Source: Costus lasius
Lineage: Eukaryota > Streptophyta > Magnoliopsida > Zingiberales > Costaceae
DNA length: 64,000 bases
Assembly: GCA_027563935.2 (NCBI GenBank)
Contig: CM050454.1
Coordinates: forward strand, 26,223,501-26,287,500
Direction of reading: 5' to 3'
Shown: positions 22,602-35,444 of the stretch, in pieces
Position numbering within the stretch: position 1 is the stretch's first letter
How the letters are laid out: each line of letters begins with the position of its first letter
The notes under the pieces: generated by a model
What the model was told of the DNA's origin: nothing
Database searches by the model: none
What the model saw: only the letters and a program-made list of their open reading frames with translations
Program-made: the position numbers and the translations under genes

Positions 22602-24029
22602 GTCATAACGGTTGTCATTGAGCATGTCACGACCCATATGAGAAGGTCAATGGACAGACATAGGATTTGCCCCTTCCTTAGGGAAGTATGATATCCATGG
22701 AGCTCCTCTATGGTTCTATGACTGAGAGTGTATGGCCATACCCAGGTGAGAACTTGTTTTAGTCATAGTCATGTGATTGGGTGAAAACAAGTGGTGACAC
22801 ACTTGTCCAATCGGATATCAGTTCAGCAAAGAGACTGTAATGCATCTGTACCTAGTTGCGATGATGGGGATGTCGATGTCGATATCCATTCCAATGACCT
22901 GGGTAGCAGCGATGCACTGCTAGGTTCCACTCACTGCTTGTGGTGACCTTTGGTCAGCACTGCCAGCGTCAGAGGAACCTACAAGGTCGCACATCTTGAT
23001 ACTTGAGTTCTCGTATTGATCGAGAAGCCTTATGATCGAGTTATTGGATAACTCGGATCTAATTGGGAGATTTCATCAGCGCCAATGGGCCTGATGAGAT
23101 GGAAGAATGTTATTGGAGCCAAACTTCATTTTTGGCAGGTTGACCCGTATTTGACCATGGTTGGTCACATTTGGATTAGGGTTGCATTGGATTGGATCCA
23201 AATGCTTAATCAACCCATGTGATGAAGTTTGGGCTAGCTCATTATCCAATGAGGCCCAATAACAAGTTTTCATGAAGAGATGAGAGGCTAAAAGGGTATA
23301 ATGGGGAGAAACATGAACCATTAAGCGCCTAGGGGCATAATGGGGTCATGTTGGCGCCTTTGCTTCATTATGGAAGTAAAGGTCGCCTCCCCTCTCTTCC
23401 TTGGATGGAATGCATGCCTCTATGGCATGTCTTGGGCCGATATGGTTCTTGGGCAATTATGGATAGGTTGAATGAAGTTTATGGTAAAGTCTTGGAGACT
23501 TTCCTTGCATCAAACCTCCTCATCCTAGCCCTACACTTGTCATGATCCTAGCCCTTGCCCTAACCGCCTCTTGCCCTATATATGTGACCCTAGCCACCCC
23601 CTCTTGCATGTATTCTTCTTTGGAGGAGTGACAACAAGAAGAGGGGTGAGAGCTAGGAGCAAGGTCGCAACTTCTTCTTCCTTCTTCCATAGCCGCAAGC
23701 TTCTCCCTCCTTTCCTCTTGGCGCAAGGAGCTTTGGTGCTTGGCAGCTTGGCTTAGTTCCTCTTTCTCTTGGCGCATCTTTTCCTCTTGGTGGCGCAAGT
23801 GAAGTGGAGCATCTCCCTAAGGCTTGGATCTTCTTCCCGAGGCTAGCACTGGGCGTGGAAGAAGAGGACTCAAGAGATCCGTGTGTGTGAGACTGTAGAG
23901 GGCGCACACTTGGGCACTGCATCGGCATCACTCCAAACCGCTCTTAAGGTATTTCCTAACTCATCATGTCGACTCTCTTGCTTGTGATCTTAACTGGGTT
24001 TTTGGAACCAACCTGTTTCGGGGACATTC
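22602..24029 (+). repeat. 3' LTR of A2, main piece (5' end missing, 3' end displaced)
   Basis: It is collinear with family-A LTRs from about position 442 (GTCATAACGG) up to GGGGACATTC. There A3 is inserted; CATTC is duplicated at 24025-24029 and 44350-44354, and the last part of the LTR resumes at 44350. The first approximately 440 bp were lost at the chromovirus side. It differs from the A2 5' LTR more than the LTR pairs of B1, B2, B3 and A3 differ, in line with A2 being older. Confidence 0.88.
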
Positions 24030-25984
24030 TGTTGGGAAACCCCGGGGACATTTTACAATTTTCAGAGTTATGGACATACATTTTTCGCAGCGGAAGAATG
24101 TCCCCGAAACAGGCCAGTCCCAAAAACCCAGTGAAGATCGCATGCAAGGGAGTCGACACGATGAGTTAGGAAATACCTTAGGAGCAATGTAGAGCGATGT
24201 CGATGAAGGCGCCCAAGTGTTCGCCCTCTGCAGTCTCGCACACACGGATCTCTTGAGTTCTCTTCTTCCACGCCCGTTGCTAGCCTCGGGAAGAAGATCC
24301 AAGCCTTAGGGAGATACTCTACTTCACTTGCGCCACTAAGAGAGATGATGCGCCAAGAGAAGAAGGAAGACTATCCAAAAACGCCAAGCACTAATGTTCC
24401 TTGCGCCAAGAGGAAAGGAGGAAGTGGCTTGCGGTTATGGAAGAAGGAAGATGCGCCCTTGCTCCAAGCACTCGCCCCTCTCCTTGTGTTCACGCCTTCA
24501 AGGATTAATTGCACACAAGAGGGGGCGACTAGGGTCATATTTATAGGGCGAGAGGCAGTTAGGGTAATGGCTAGGATCATGACAAGTGTAGGCTAGGATG
24601 AGGAGGTTTGAGATAAGGAAAGTCTCCAAGACATTTCCATAATTCTCATTCAACCTTACCTTTTGTTCCCATGCCTTTCCTTGTGCGCCAAGGCCTTGCC
24701 TTGCGCCTCAAGCAATGCCATAGAGGCATGCATTCCATCCTAGGAAGAGAGGGGGAGGCGCCCTTTACTTCCATAATGAAGCAAAGGCGCCAACATGACC
24801 CCATTAAGCCCCTAGGCGCCTAATGGTTCATGTTTCTCCCCATTATACCCTTTTAGCCTCTCATCTCTTCATGAGAACTTGTTATTGGGCCTCATTGGAT
24901 AATGAGCTAGCCCAAACATCATTGCATAGGTTGATTAAGCACTTGGATCCAATCCAATGCAACCCTAATCCAAATGTGACCAACCATGGTCAAATGCGGG
25001 TCAACCTGCCAAAAATGAAGTTTGGCTCCAATAACATTCTTCCATCTCATCAGGCCCATTGGCGCTGATGAAATCTCCCAATTAGATCCGAGTTATCCAA
25101 TAACTCGATCATAAGGCTTCCCGATCAATACGAGAACTCAAGTATCAAGGTGTGCGACCCTGTAGGTTCCTCTGACGCTGGCAGTGCTGACCAAAGGTCA
25201 TCACAAGCAGTGAGTGGCACCTAGCAGTGCATCGCTGCTACCCAGGTCGTTGGAATGGATATCGACATCGACATCCCCATCATCGCAACTAGGTACAGAT
25301 GCATTACAGTCTCTTTGCCGTACTGATATCCGATTGGACAAGTGTGTCACCACTTGTTTTCATCTAATCACATGGCTATGACTAAAACAGGTTCTTACCT
25401 GGGTATGGCCATACACTCTCAGTCATAGAACCATAAAGGAGCTCCATGGATATCATACTTCCTTAGGGAAGGGGCAAATCCTATGTCTGTCCATTGATCT
25501 TCTCATATGGGTCGTGACATGCTCAATAACAACCGTTATGACCTCCCAGCTACGGCAAGGTGTAAGGTTGTATCAAAGCAAGTCCCTAACCATATAGAAT
25601 GATTAATGACCTCAAGTCAAGGGATCAATGCATCTCCTGTCACTTATGAGGATAACTCATGACACCAAGTCATAGCCTCATAGCGGGTCTATCCAGTATA
25701 TCCCCAATGATATACCCATGTGTCTGCGTTAGCACCACGTGCCTAACTAGCCCACATACCAGTCTCACAAGTACCATAGCTATCCCATAACCACTAAGGT
25801 ACATCGACTGGGGATTATAATTCGAGCATAGATCCAATCTGTCTCCAGGGACATTATCATGTAAGTACACAATCGCAGGTGTAGTCAAACACTGATAACG
25901 ACAATGCTAGAATGATATATAAATATCAGTGTCAAGTAGTACATAAGTTGACCAAAACTAGGTCCTAGGGCATGTACACCAACA
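24030..25984 (-). repeat. 3' LTR of A3 (1,955 bp)
   Basis: It is a complete uninterrupted family-A LTR in reverse. A TATA-like TATAAATAT lies at 24537-24545 (minus) and the AAG/GT donor motif at 24175-24179 (minus). It also supplies the empty-site sequence for the two insertions in the other LTR: GAAGACTATCC near 24368 and CTGACCAAAGG near 25190. Together with the opposed A2 LTR at 22602-24029 it makes a large inverted repeat. Confidence 0.93.
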
Positions 25985-26005
25985 ATCTCCCACTTGCACT
26001 AAGGC

Positions 26006-29000
26006 CTAGAAGTTAAGGAATCTCAACCCCATATCTCTAGCGTGACCATCATGCTTCTGCTGCGCCAAAGCCTTGGTCAATGGGTCTGCCAGATTGTTCT
26101 CTGTGTCTACTCTGATAATCTTGACATCACCTCTGTCAATGATCTCTCTGATCAGGTGAAATCTTCTGAGTATGTGTTTGGATCTTTGATGAGACCGTGG
26201 TTCCTTGGCTTGTGCAATTGCTCCATTGTTGTCACAGTAGAGTTCAATGGGATCCATTGCACTAGGTACCACTTGAAGATCACATAAGAACTTCCTTATC
26301 CAAACAGCTTCCTTGGCTGCCTCAGAAGCAGCCACATACTCAGCTTCGGTTATAGAATCTGCTATGGTGGATTGCTTGAAGCTCTTCCAACATACAGCGC
26401 CTCCATTTATCTTGAACACATAGCCGGCCTGCGATCTAAAGTCGTCAGGGTCAGACTGGAACGATGCGTCAGTATAGCCCTGCATACTGAGCTCTTCCTG
26501 TCCCCCATAGACCATGAACAAATCCTTAGTTCTTCTCAGATACTTTAGGATGTTCTTTACAGCCACCCAGTGCTGTAGACCTGGATTGGATTGGTATTGG
26601 CTGGTAATGCTCACAGCATATGCCACATCTGGTCTAGTACATAACATTGCATACATGATCGATCCTACTGCCGAAGCATAAGGAATTTGACTCATGTCAT
26701 CCCTCTCAGCTTGTGTTGTAGGACACTGGCTCTTTGAGAGAGTAAGACCATGAAACACTGGAAGGTATCCTTTCTTGGATTGCTCCATGTAGAACCTCTC
26801 CAGTACCTTATCAATGTAAGTACTTTGACTAAGGGCCAAGAGCCTCTTGGATCTATCCCTGTAGATCCTCACGCCTAGAATATAGGCGGCCTCCCCTAAG
26901 TCTTTCATCTCGAAACACTTCCCCAACCATGTCTTCACAGCTTGAAGACTAGGGATGTCGTTTCCGATGAGCAGTATGTCATCAACATACAAGACCAGAA
27001 AAATTACCAAGCTCCCACTGAATTTTCTGTATACACAGGCGTCATCTTCGCTTTTGATAAAGCCATAATCTCTCACGGCCTCATCAAATCAAAGATTCCA
27101 ACTTCGAGATGCTTGCTTTAATCCATAGATGGACCTCTTTAGCCTGCAAACCTTATTAGCCTCTGCAGGATGGATGAAGCCATCAGGTTGTGTCATATAC
27201 ACATCCTCAGTCAGCTTCCCGTTAAGGAACGCTGTTTTCACATCCATCTGCCATATCTCATAGTCATGATATGCAGCTATAGCAAGCAGAATCCGAATGG
27301 ATTTAATCATGGCAACTGGCGAGAAGGTTTCATCATAGTCCACCCCGTGGACTTGTTTAAATCCTTTAGCCACTAGTCTACCCTTATAGGTAACTATTTT
27401 GCCATCCATGTCTGTCTTCTTCTTGAAGACCCATTTACACCCTATGGGTTTTACCCCATCAGGCAGCTCAACCAAATCCCAGACTTGGTTAGCCGACATG
27501 GAATCCATCTCAGATCTCATGGCGTCAAGCCATTTCTCGGAGTCCGGTCCACTGACCGCCTCATCATAGGTTCTAGGTTCATCCTCAATGATGAAGATCC
27601 CATCGTGTTGGGTCGGTAGCGACCCATACCTTTTAGGTGCACGACGAATTCTCCCAGACCTACGCGGGACCTGTGTCTAAGCCTCAGGTTGCCTAGCAAC
27701 CGGTGCAGGTGGCTCAGATTCCATCTCTTTGTCTTGTGCTTGCACTTGGACCTCATCCAAGTCAAACTTCCTCCCACTAACTTCTTTCATAAGAAATTCT
27801 TTCTCTAGAAAGACAGCACCCCGAGCAACAAAAACTTTGTTCTCGGTTGGGACATAGAAGTAGTATCCTTTAGTTTCCTTAGGATACCCCACAAATACAC
27901 ACTAATCAGATCTAGGTTCTAGCTTGCTAGAATCCTGACGTTTGACATAAGCCTCACATCCCCAGATCCTGATAAACGTGAGATTAGGGCGTCTTCCACT
28001 CCATACCTCGTATGGTATTTTGGAGACACTCTTAGATGGAACATTATTCAGTATTAGAGAAGCTATTTTAAGTGCATGCCCCTAGAATGATGAAGGTAGA
28101 ATTGCATGACTCATCATGGATCGAACCATATCCAATAAAGTTCGATTTCTCCTTTCAGACACACCATTCCATTGAGGTGTTCCAGGAGGAGTGAGTTGGG
28201 ATATGATCCCACACTCTCTCAGATAGTCAAAGAACTCACCACTCAGGTATTCTCCACCTCGATCTGATCGAAGAGCTTTAATGGATCTTCCAAGCTGGTT
28301 CTCTACTTCATTCTTGAACTCCTTGAATTTCTCAAAGGATTCAGATTTATGTCTCATTAAGTAGACATAACCATACCTACTGAAGTCATCAGTAAAGGTA
28401 ATGAAGTAGCTGTACCCTCCTCTGGCTTGTTTATTGAAGGGCCCACACACATCAGTATGTATGAGATCCAATAAATCTTCTGCCCTCTCACCAATCTTGG
28501 TGAAGAGCGCCTTTGTCATCTTCCCTAATAAACAAGGTTCACAAGTATCAAATTCCTCCAAGGAACTTGAATCTAACAATCCATTTGCATGGAGTTATTG
28601 GATGCGATTCTTGTTTATATGGGCTAATCGACTGTGCCATAGGAAAGCACCAACTGAACCACTCAGTTTGGTCCTCTTATTGCTTATGTTACAAATAGAA
28701 CTTTCCATATCCAAGATATATAGACCATTGCACAAAGTGCCCTTCCCATAGAACATATTTGCAAATGAAAAAGAACAGGAGTTCTTATTTATTTCAAATT
28801 TAAATCCTTTCCTCGCCAAGCAAGGAATGGATACAATGTTCTTTGTTAGCGAAGGTACACAAAAGCAATTGTCTAGTTCTAATTGAAGTCCAGAAGGCAA
28901 GGAGAGAGTCAGAACGCCTATAGCAACAGCAGCAACCTGTGCCCCGTTTTTAACGCGTAGGTCAATCTCTCCAGGCCGTACCGATCTACTTTTCTTGAGC

Positions 29001-29926
29001 CCCTGCATATTTGTACAAATATGAGCTCCACATGCGGTATCCAATACCCATGACATAGAAGTAGAAAGGTTGACTTCTGTAACATAAATACCTGAGCTAG
29101 AAGTTAAGGCCAAGCCTTTCTTCTCCTCATTCTAAAGCTGCCTGCAGCCCCTTCTCCAGTGGCCCTGCTCGCCACAGTGGAAACACCTTTGTTCCTTTGA
29201 CTTCTTCGCCCTTTTCTTCAGTGCTTTGGTAGGACCTCTGGCACTGCTCTTAGCACGTGCCTTACCCTTCTTCTTTATCTTCTTGGTCGCAGGGACCAAA
29301 AGAACAGAATTGGGTTTGGTCTTACCCATCTCTCGCTCGGCTGTTTGGAGCATATTCATCAATTCCTCCCGTGTGCACTCAATCCGGTTCATGTTGAAGT
29401 TAATGATAAACGGACTGAAGCTAGGGGGCAGGGAATGAAGAATAAGATCCACAACCAGCTCATTGTCTATGGTGTGTCCCAGTCTCCTGAGATGATCCAC
29501 ATTCCCAATGAGTTTGAGAACATGGGGTCTCACTGGTGCACCTTCAGACAACTTGCACCGAAAGACTGCTTTGGCGGTGTCAAATCTCTCAGTTCTAGCC
29601 TGAGCCTCGAACATCTATTTCAGACGAGTAATCATCTGAAAAGCGTTCTGCTCCTCATATTGCACCTGCAGTTCAGGTGCCATACTGGCTAGCATAAGAC
29701 ATGCAACCTCCAAAGAGTCATCCTGATGCTTTCTATAAGCATCTCTGTCTGCCGTTCGGGCATTAGGCGGAGGAGCCGCAGGAAGAGGCTGTTCAAGGAT
29801 ATACAGCTTCTTCTCGAGCTTGAGGACTATCCTCAAATTCCGATGCCAGTCCATAAAGTTAGTTCCAACTAACTTATCCTTATCAAGGAGTGATCGCAGT
29901 GATAATCCGCCAGTGTTCGTAGCCAT
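26006..29926 (-). pseudogene. gag-pol of A3: one frame, seven in-frame stops
   Basis: From ATG 29926 (MATNTGG) to the stop at 26006 the frame never shifts over 1,307 codons. The order is gag, a CCHC knuckle (C248 to C261), protease (D296 in LDTACG), integrase D492-D555-E591 with D-X35-E spacing, RT with YVDD (D982, D983), and RNase H (YTDASF, EAEY, CDNNGA). Stops lie at 29615, 29132, 28595, 28082, 27902, 27677 and 27089. Compared with A2 or B copies they come from CAG, CAG, CAA, TGG, probably a lysine codon, CAG and CGA, so six fit C-to-T or G-to-A. Catalytic residues otherwise persist. It is non-functional as it stands. Confidence 0.92.
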
Positions 29927-29930
29927 TGTT

Positions 29931-31583
29931 CTACAACACCCAAGAAGAACAGATTAGTACTACTTCGAATCATTTAAACTGGACTTGTTTTAAATGACCA
30001 TGGCTCCCACTATTTTATATTCGAATTGACAACCCACAAAGTCAATCGGGAAGTTTAAAACTTCCTAGTGAGATGGGATCCTTATTTCACATGAGGCTTT
30101 GCGTCCCACGAGGGTGGGATGAGATGCACAAAGTAACCCATGCTTTCTAAGGTGGGCGTGCCAGCCGGTTGCTCCAAGCAACTCCCCTTGTTGAGACAGT
30201 CTGGGCATTTCATGTCCAGCGAGGGCTGGATACAACATGAAACCTTTACCTCTCAACGATGCCTCTAGACTTTCACCATGTGCCCAGCACATGTGAACTT
30301 CTAGTCAAGTCCATTCCTAACCGTTATGCCCAGGGCCAACGAGTTTCCTTGCGAAGGCACGTCCAGGTTAAAACTGGACTGGGGAAACCATTGCCACCAC
30401 GCACTTTCTAAAGATAAGTGGGTGTGTCCCACGAGGGTGGGAAACAATTCACAACTCCACTGATCGATAGCTTAGTGAGGGCTACGCGTTAGAAGGCTAC
30501 CAGACTTGATATTTTAATTGAGGGTTTTTGTTTAAGGTCTCATCATCTTAGTTTTATCTTATGTCTAGCATTACAAGCATGCAATCCTATAGTGATAACA
30601 TAACGGTAAAACATTTCAGGCATGCTTCTGCATATAATAAAAGCAGTAAAGGATGATGTGATCATATCCTATACAAGACATTGAACCAATCCATGCCATG
30701 AAATAGGTTCAACTCTTGTCCTAGAACTCAATTCCCAAAAAACTAGACCTAACCTAGCCGACCTCTAGCTTGAACTTCAAGGTTGGCTCCAAGGTCCTTC
30801 TCTCATGGTTTAGCTCTCAAACCGTAGAGGAATACTTTCGAAGTTCCCCATAGGTTCGGCCAATGCCATGGTCTTCCTCCAAGGAAGGTGCGCCACCATG
30901 CAAGGGGACAAGACCTTTTTCACCACCAAGCAACCAAGCACCAGCTTGCATGCGCCACCTTGCATGCTTGCGCCATCAAGCAAGATGCGAGCATCAAGGT
31001 CCAAGAAGGATGCGCCTAGCCCTTGATCTTCCTCTTAATTTTTACAAAAATAATGAAAAAGATGGCACGCAGGCCGCACAAGGATACATCGCAGGCATGC
31101 AAGAGGGGGGCTTGACTAATGATCACAACACCATGCACAATCAAGGTATTTACTCATGCAATTCTACATGCTCATGAAAAACATAAAATCTGAAATTTTA
31201 CTTTTTCACAAAACCAGTTTCTTTTTCTCATCTTCTTCTCACAAGTCTTTTGCTTTATTGCGATTTATTTTTCATGATGATTTCAGAGATCCATTCGGCT
31301 GGCAATTTTGTCAGATCAAGAGACTTGGCCAGTCCGAAGACACAATGCCCGTCCTACTTGACAAAATTACGTGCGCCTTTGATCTTTAAATCAAACAAGA
31401 AAAATAGTCCAAATATCCAAAAGAGATTGAGAGGATGATAGAAACAAGAAACCCTAATTTTTCTACTTTTAGAAAAATCGATTGCCATGCATCATGCTAT
31501 TTACGAAAATAGAGATATGGCATGTGAGCATGGAAGAAAAGCATAAAACATCGTTCGAGTCTTGCAAGTCGCTCTGATACCAC
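29931..31583 (-). other. Leader of A3, probably mostly intron, with three repeated hairpins
   Basis: The leader runs from the PBS to the base before exon 2. The acceptor TTGGGTGTTGTAG ends at 29931, four bases before the gag ATG. The matching donor AAG/GTATTT is inside the 5' LTR at 31731/31730, which predicts a roughly 1.8-kb intron that removes the PBS. On the minus strand the leader holds three hairpins with a CCTC loop: CCCAC/GTGGG at 30428-30441 and 30105-30118, and TCCAGC/GCTGGA at 30215-30230. No coding is seen; scattered short frames are not conserved. Confidence 0.6.
31571..31582 (-). promoter_or_regulatory. Primer-binding site of A3
   Basis: The minus strand reads TGGTATCAGAGC one base after the LTR end CCCAACA, an exact initiator tRNA-Met type PBS. 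Confidence 0.88.
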
Positions 31584-31927
31584 TGTTGGGAAACCCCGGG
31601 GACATTTTACAATTTTCAGAGTTATGGACATACATTTCTCGCAGCGGAAGAATGTCCCCGAAACAGGCTAGTCCCAAAAACCCAGTGAAGATCGCATGCA
31701 AGGGAGTCGACACGATGAGTTAGGAAATACCTTAAGAGCAATGTAGAGCGATGTCGATGAAGGCGCCCAAGTGTTCACCCTCTGCAGTCTCGCACACACG
31801 GATCTCTTGAGTTCTCTTCTTCCACGCCCGTTGCTAGCCTCGGGAAGAAGATCCAAGCCTTAGGGAGATACTCTACTTCACTTGCGCCACTAAGAGAGAT
31901 GATGCGCCAAGAGAAGAAGGAAGACTA
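31584..31927 (-). repeat. 5' LTR of A3, piece 1 (LTR 3' end)
   Basis: This is the end of the A3 5' LTR, carrying the AAG/GTATTT donor motif (31729-31733). It stops at GACTA (31923-31927), where B2 is inserted, and continues at 41050. Confidence 0.92.
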
Positions 31928-33623
31928 TGTTGGGGTATGCCCTTAAGGCTAATGTTTGAGGCCTTGGGATTCTTTCAGTATCATGTATAAACTCTTATGT
32001 TTATAAAGGCAATGGTTGTTATTCAGTTTGTTACATTGTCTGCTGCAATAAGTGTGCTTCTGAATAATGTCTCAATGCTGTTCAGCTTGGCTGACATGCT
32101 GTAATGTCCTTAGTCGAGATATCTTGGTGAACATGAGACAGCCTTGATATGATTGAGATTAATATGTGTTCTAATCTTATAGGATGCTTCGAGCATGGAA
32201 TAAGATGTAGACTCATGGGTACATTGGATGTACTGGACAGACCCTACTAGGATATTCAATTGCTTGTCACAATGTGAATAATCCTTGTTTGCAACAAGTG
32301 GCACATGTCCTCTGACTTGAGATCACTTGTGTTTCTAAATGATGATTGTCATTGTTTTGAGGTAGTTCAATATCATTTGAAACATAATGGTTATAGACTA
32401 TCTTGGATAATGATCATGAGTCAGGTTAGGACACTAGTGATAGATATAGGATTGCCGTCTCCTTGATTGGAGTGTGATGTTCTAAAGGGGCCCCCTTGAA
32501 TGAGATGATTGAGAAAGTGTATGGCCATACCCAGATGACTATGTTCATCTGATCTAATCATTCTCATCATATTGGAGTTACAGGCTTGACACGCTTGTCC
32601 AATAAGAACATCCAGTGGCAAAGGAAACATGTATGCCTTGTGAAGTGGATTCACACTTGTGCTGTGGTTTGGGTGTAGTCTTGGAAGACTCTTTCCTTTA
32701 TATCGGGAGACAGTGATGTGTTGCTAGATACCCCTCACTGATCGTGATAACGTGAGTTGTCGTTACCGACATTTAAAGGAAACCCTTAGGGTCGCACAAT
32801 TTGATGATATGGCTTACTTAAGTCAGATCGTGTGGACTGAATTGTTTTGGTTCAGTTTAAAGGGATTTAATCTCTGATTGTAAGTGAGATCTGGTCTGAT
32901 CATGTTTGATTGATTAGGGCTTAAGATCGGTAAGCTTTGATTGAGAGAATGGATGCTAGATCGGTGAGATCAAGAGCATCAAGAGATGAACGGTTAGATC
33001 TGGAACCTATTGGTTCAATGAGATCTAGACCATGGCTTGGGTTAATTGGTCTTTGAACCAAACCAAATTGAACCAGCTCATCAAGTGAGCGCATGGTTCA
33101 TGGGAGAAGAGATTTGCGATTTGTTCATGAGCGCATTTCATGATGAGAAGTGGTTTTGCTATTTTTAGATAGCATGTCACTTACGTGACCACATCTCACG
33201 TCGCCTCTCTTCACGCCTCCCTCTCGCCCTCTTGTCGCCTGTTGGTTTTTGGTTCTTGACACATTCGTGTGGTAGAGCTTCTTGACGACAAGGGAGAGGT
33301 CTCGCCAAGCAAGGAAAATCTTCTCTTCCCTTTCATACGACAAAGACCTTTGAAGAACCTTGCTAGCACAAGGATCAACAAAGAGTAGGCGGCATCACCT
33401 TGTGTGCGTCACTTTTGGAGAAGATCCCTTTCGATCTTTGCTTCCAAGGCACCATCCAAACGATGGCGATGGTATGATCCTTCTTATGTTTGCAATCAGG
33501 GTTTTTGTAGTTGATCATATCTCATGCAATCGATCCCTAGAAATCCATTCCGCTGCTTTAAAACCTCCATTTGCGCCAGTAGGGTTTCGCCCCCCCCCCC
33601 CCCCCTTGTTGAGGGGACTTTCA
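31928..33623 (+). repeat. 5' LTR of B2 (1,696 bp)
   Basis: The termini are TGTTGGGG and GACTTTCA. It holds the mini-exon ATGGCGATG at 33463-33471 with donor GTATGA, and a run of 16 C at 33590-33605 just before its 3' end. Confidence 0.95.
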
Positions 33624-35423
33624 ACTGGTATCAGAGCCAGGTTCTTATGCATGTTAATATGATTGCTATGTTTGATTTGTGATCCATGTTTGCGCCATAT
33701 TGCTAGATCTATAGGTTACATGCGAAAACTTACATGTTGTATATTAATCTTGGCGCATGTATGAAGGTAGCGCTTCTTTCATATTGTTGTTGATGTTTTT
33801 CACAAAACTTAATGACTTGCGCGCTTACCATTAGATCTAAGTGGCGCCTACTTTAAACCCTTAGACGGGTTATTAGGGTTGAAGTCACAGTCTAGTCAAT
33901 ATCCAACCAGTCTGATCAGACTATCTGACGGCCTAGATGGGTCGACCATATGGCACCTGTGCGCAAGCACGAGGTGGCTATAGGTCGACTGCGGACAGGC
34001 GTGTAGCGATGTCTGGTTGAGACAACCTGTGAACGCACATGGTTTAGGCCCGGGGTCACACCCGCTTGCCAGAACTCATGAGGTCGTTCAGCCCTTGGCG
34101 CATGCATGATTGACCATTTGGTCGACTCAAGTCCGTTAGGACTTGGTGCATGCAAGGGCAGTGGATCTGACTAGGTCTGATGAGTGGATCCCTAATAATG
34201 GACCGTTCTAAGGTAGTAGGGCACATAAGGAAAAATAAAATGATGCCAATGCGGTTTTTTCAAAATTTTATTTTCTTATTGGATCACATGTTGATTGTAA
34301 GCATATGCTTGTTTATTTAATCTTATGTGGGCTGCCCGTGTTAATGTGAGCTGTGCTGGGGCCTGCGAGCCTGGATTAATTATAAATTATTATTTTTGTG
34401 ATCTGCGCATCACATTTTAATTAATTTATTGTGTAATTGACCTGCGTGTCAATCTTGTCTAGATAGATTAAATTGTAATTTTAATCAGACAAGAGCACAG
34501 AGCACACATGGCATTGGCGCATGCAGCAGTGGCTTGACCAAGTGGGAGGTCTAGGGTTCGACCCTAGGACAGGCGCATTTACCTGGTGGGCGCACCTGAG
34601 CTGCAAAGGGCGCTAGGGCCCTGGGTTGGGCCAGATGAGATGCAAAAGACCCATGAAGAGCTCAAGTGAAGACTTAAGTTAAAATTAAGGTCTTACTTAG
34701 GGTTAATGGGCTTTTACCACATAAGATCAGCATGCTTTCTACTTATCGTTTTTATAATTAGAATTACATGATTTAATCTTCTGCTATCGCTATAGGGTTT
34801 GCATGATAGTTAAGAAGATAAAAGACCGTTAAAATCCAACGCTATAATATCAAGCACGTAAGCCTTCTGACGCGAAACCTCACTGTTCTGACTATCGTTG
34901 GGGCCGTGTTGTACCCACTCAGTGGGCACGCCCATCTATCTTCAGACGGTGTGTGATTACACCTGCGTGTTACAGGGAAGGGATTTATCGCTTCTCGTTG
35001 CTCAGCATAGCACGTGGTGGTCCAGGGAGTAGGTCAGGTCAGCTTGACCATGTAGGCTACATATGGGGCATATGTTAGCTATATGGAGGCAGCCATCTGT
35101 GGGATCAGAGACTGTGTTGTACCAACTCAGTTGGCACAGTCTGCTGGATTGCCCAGATGAAGGGGAATCGCACGGGTTGGCGATTGGCAGGGACTGCCTA
35201 CCAGAAATTAGTGCTTGTACTCTCTGTGCATCTTATCTCGCCTGAGCGGAACGCGGAGACCAAGTATGAAATCTGGATCCCATCTCACTAAAAGAGTCTT
35301 ACTCTTTCGGACTGTTTTAATGGATTTTTCAGTCAGATAAAATAGTGAGAAAAGAATCTTTCTTAAAGTCCTGGATTGATTCTAAACATTGATACTGACC
35401 TTGCTGTTCTTGCATTGTTGTAG
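33463..35423 (+). other. Putative LTR-borne coding exon 1 and leader intron of B2
   Basis: Exon 1 is ATGGCGATG (33463-33471), then donor GTATGA. The acceptor, preceded by a T-rich tract and ending TTGTTGTAG, finishes at 35423. Splicing out 33472-35423 (1,952 nt) reads M-A-M-I-P-A-A-T-N-T and then the ATG at 35445 in the same frame, adding ten residues. Without splicing exon 1 reads only four codons before TGA. The intron contains the PBS and the leader with its T-arm-like hairpin (34550-34569) and the paired hairpins CCCAC-TCA-GTGGG (34914-34926) and CCAAC-TCA-GTTGG (35122-35134). No other coding is seen in the leader. Confidence 0.6.
33626..33638 (+). promoter_or_regulatory. Primer-binding site of B2
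   Basis: TGGTATCAGAGCC lies two bases after the LTR end and matches the 3' end of initiator tRNA-Met as used by most plant copia elements. Confidence 0.92.
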
Positions 35424-35444
35424 ATTCCTGCAGCAACGAACACC

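Noticed and set aside
23990..24110. A chimeric or misassembled joint where two LTRs meet in opposite orientation
   Set aside because: The CATTC duplication at 24025-24029 and 44350-44354 and the matching continuation of the A2 LTR show a normal insertion of A3.
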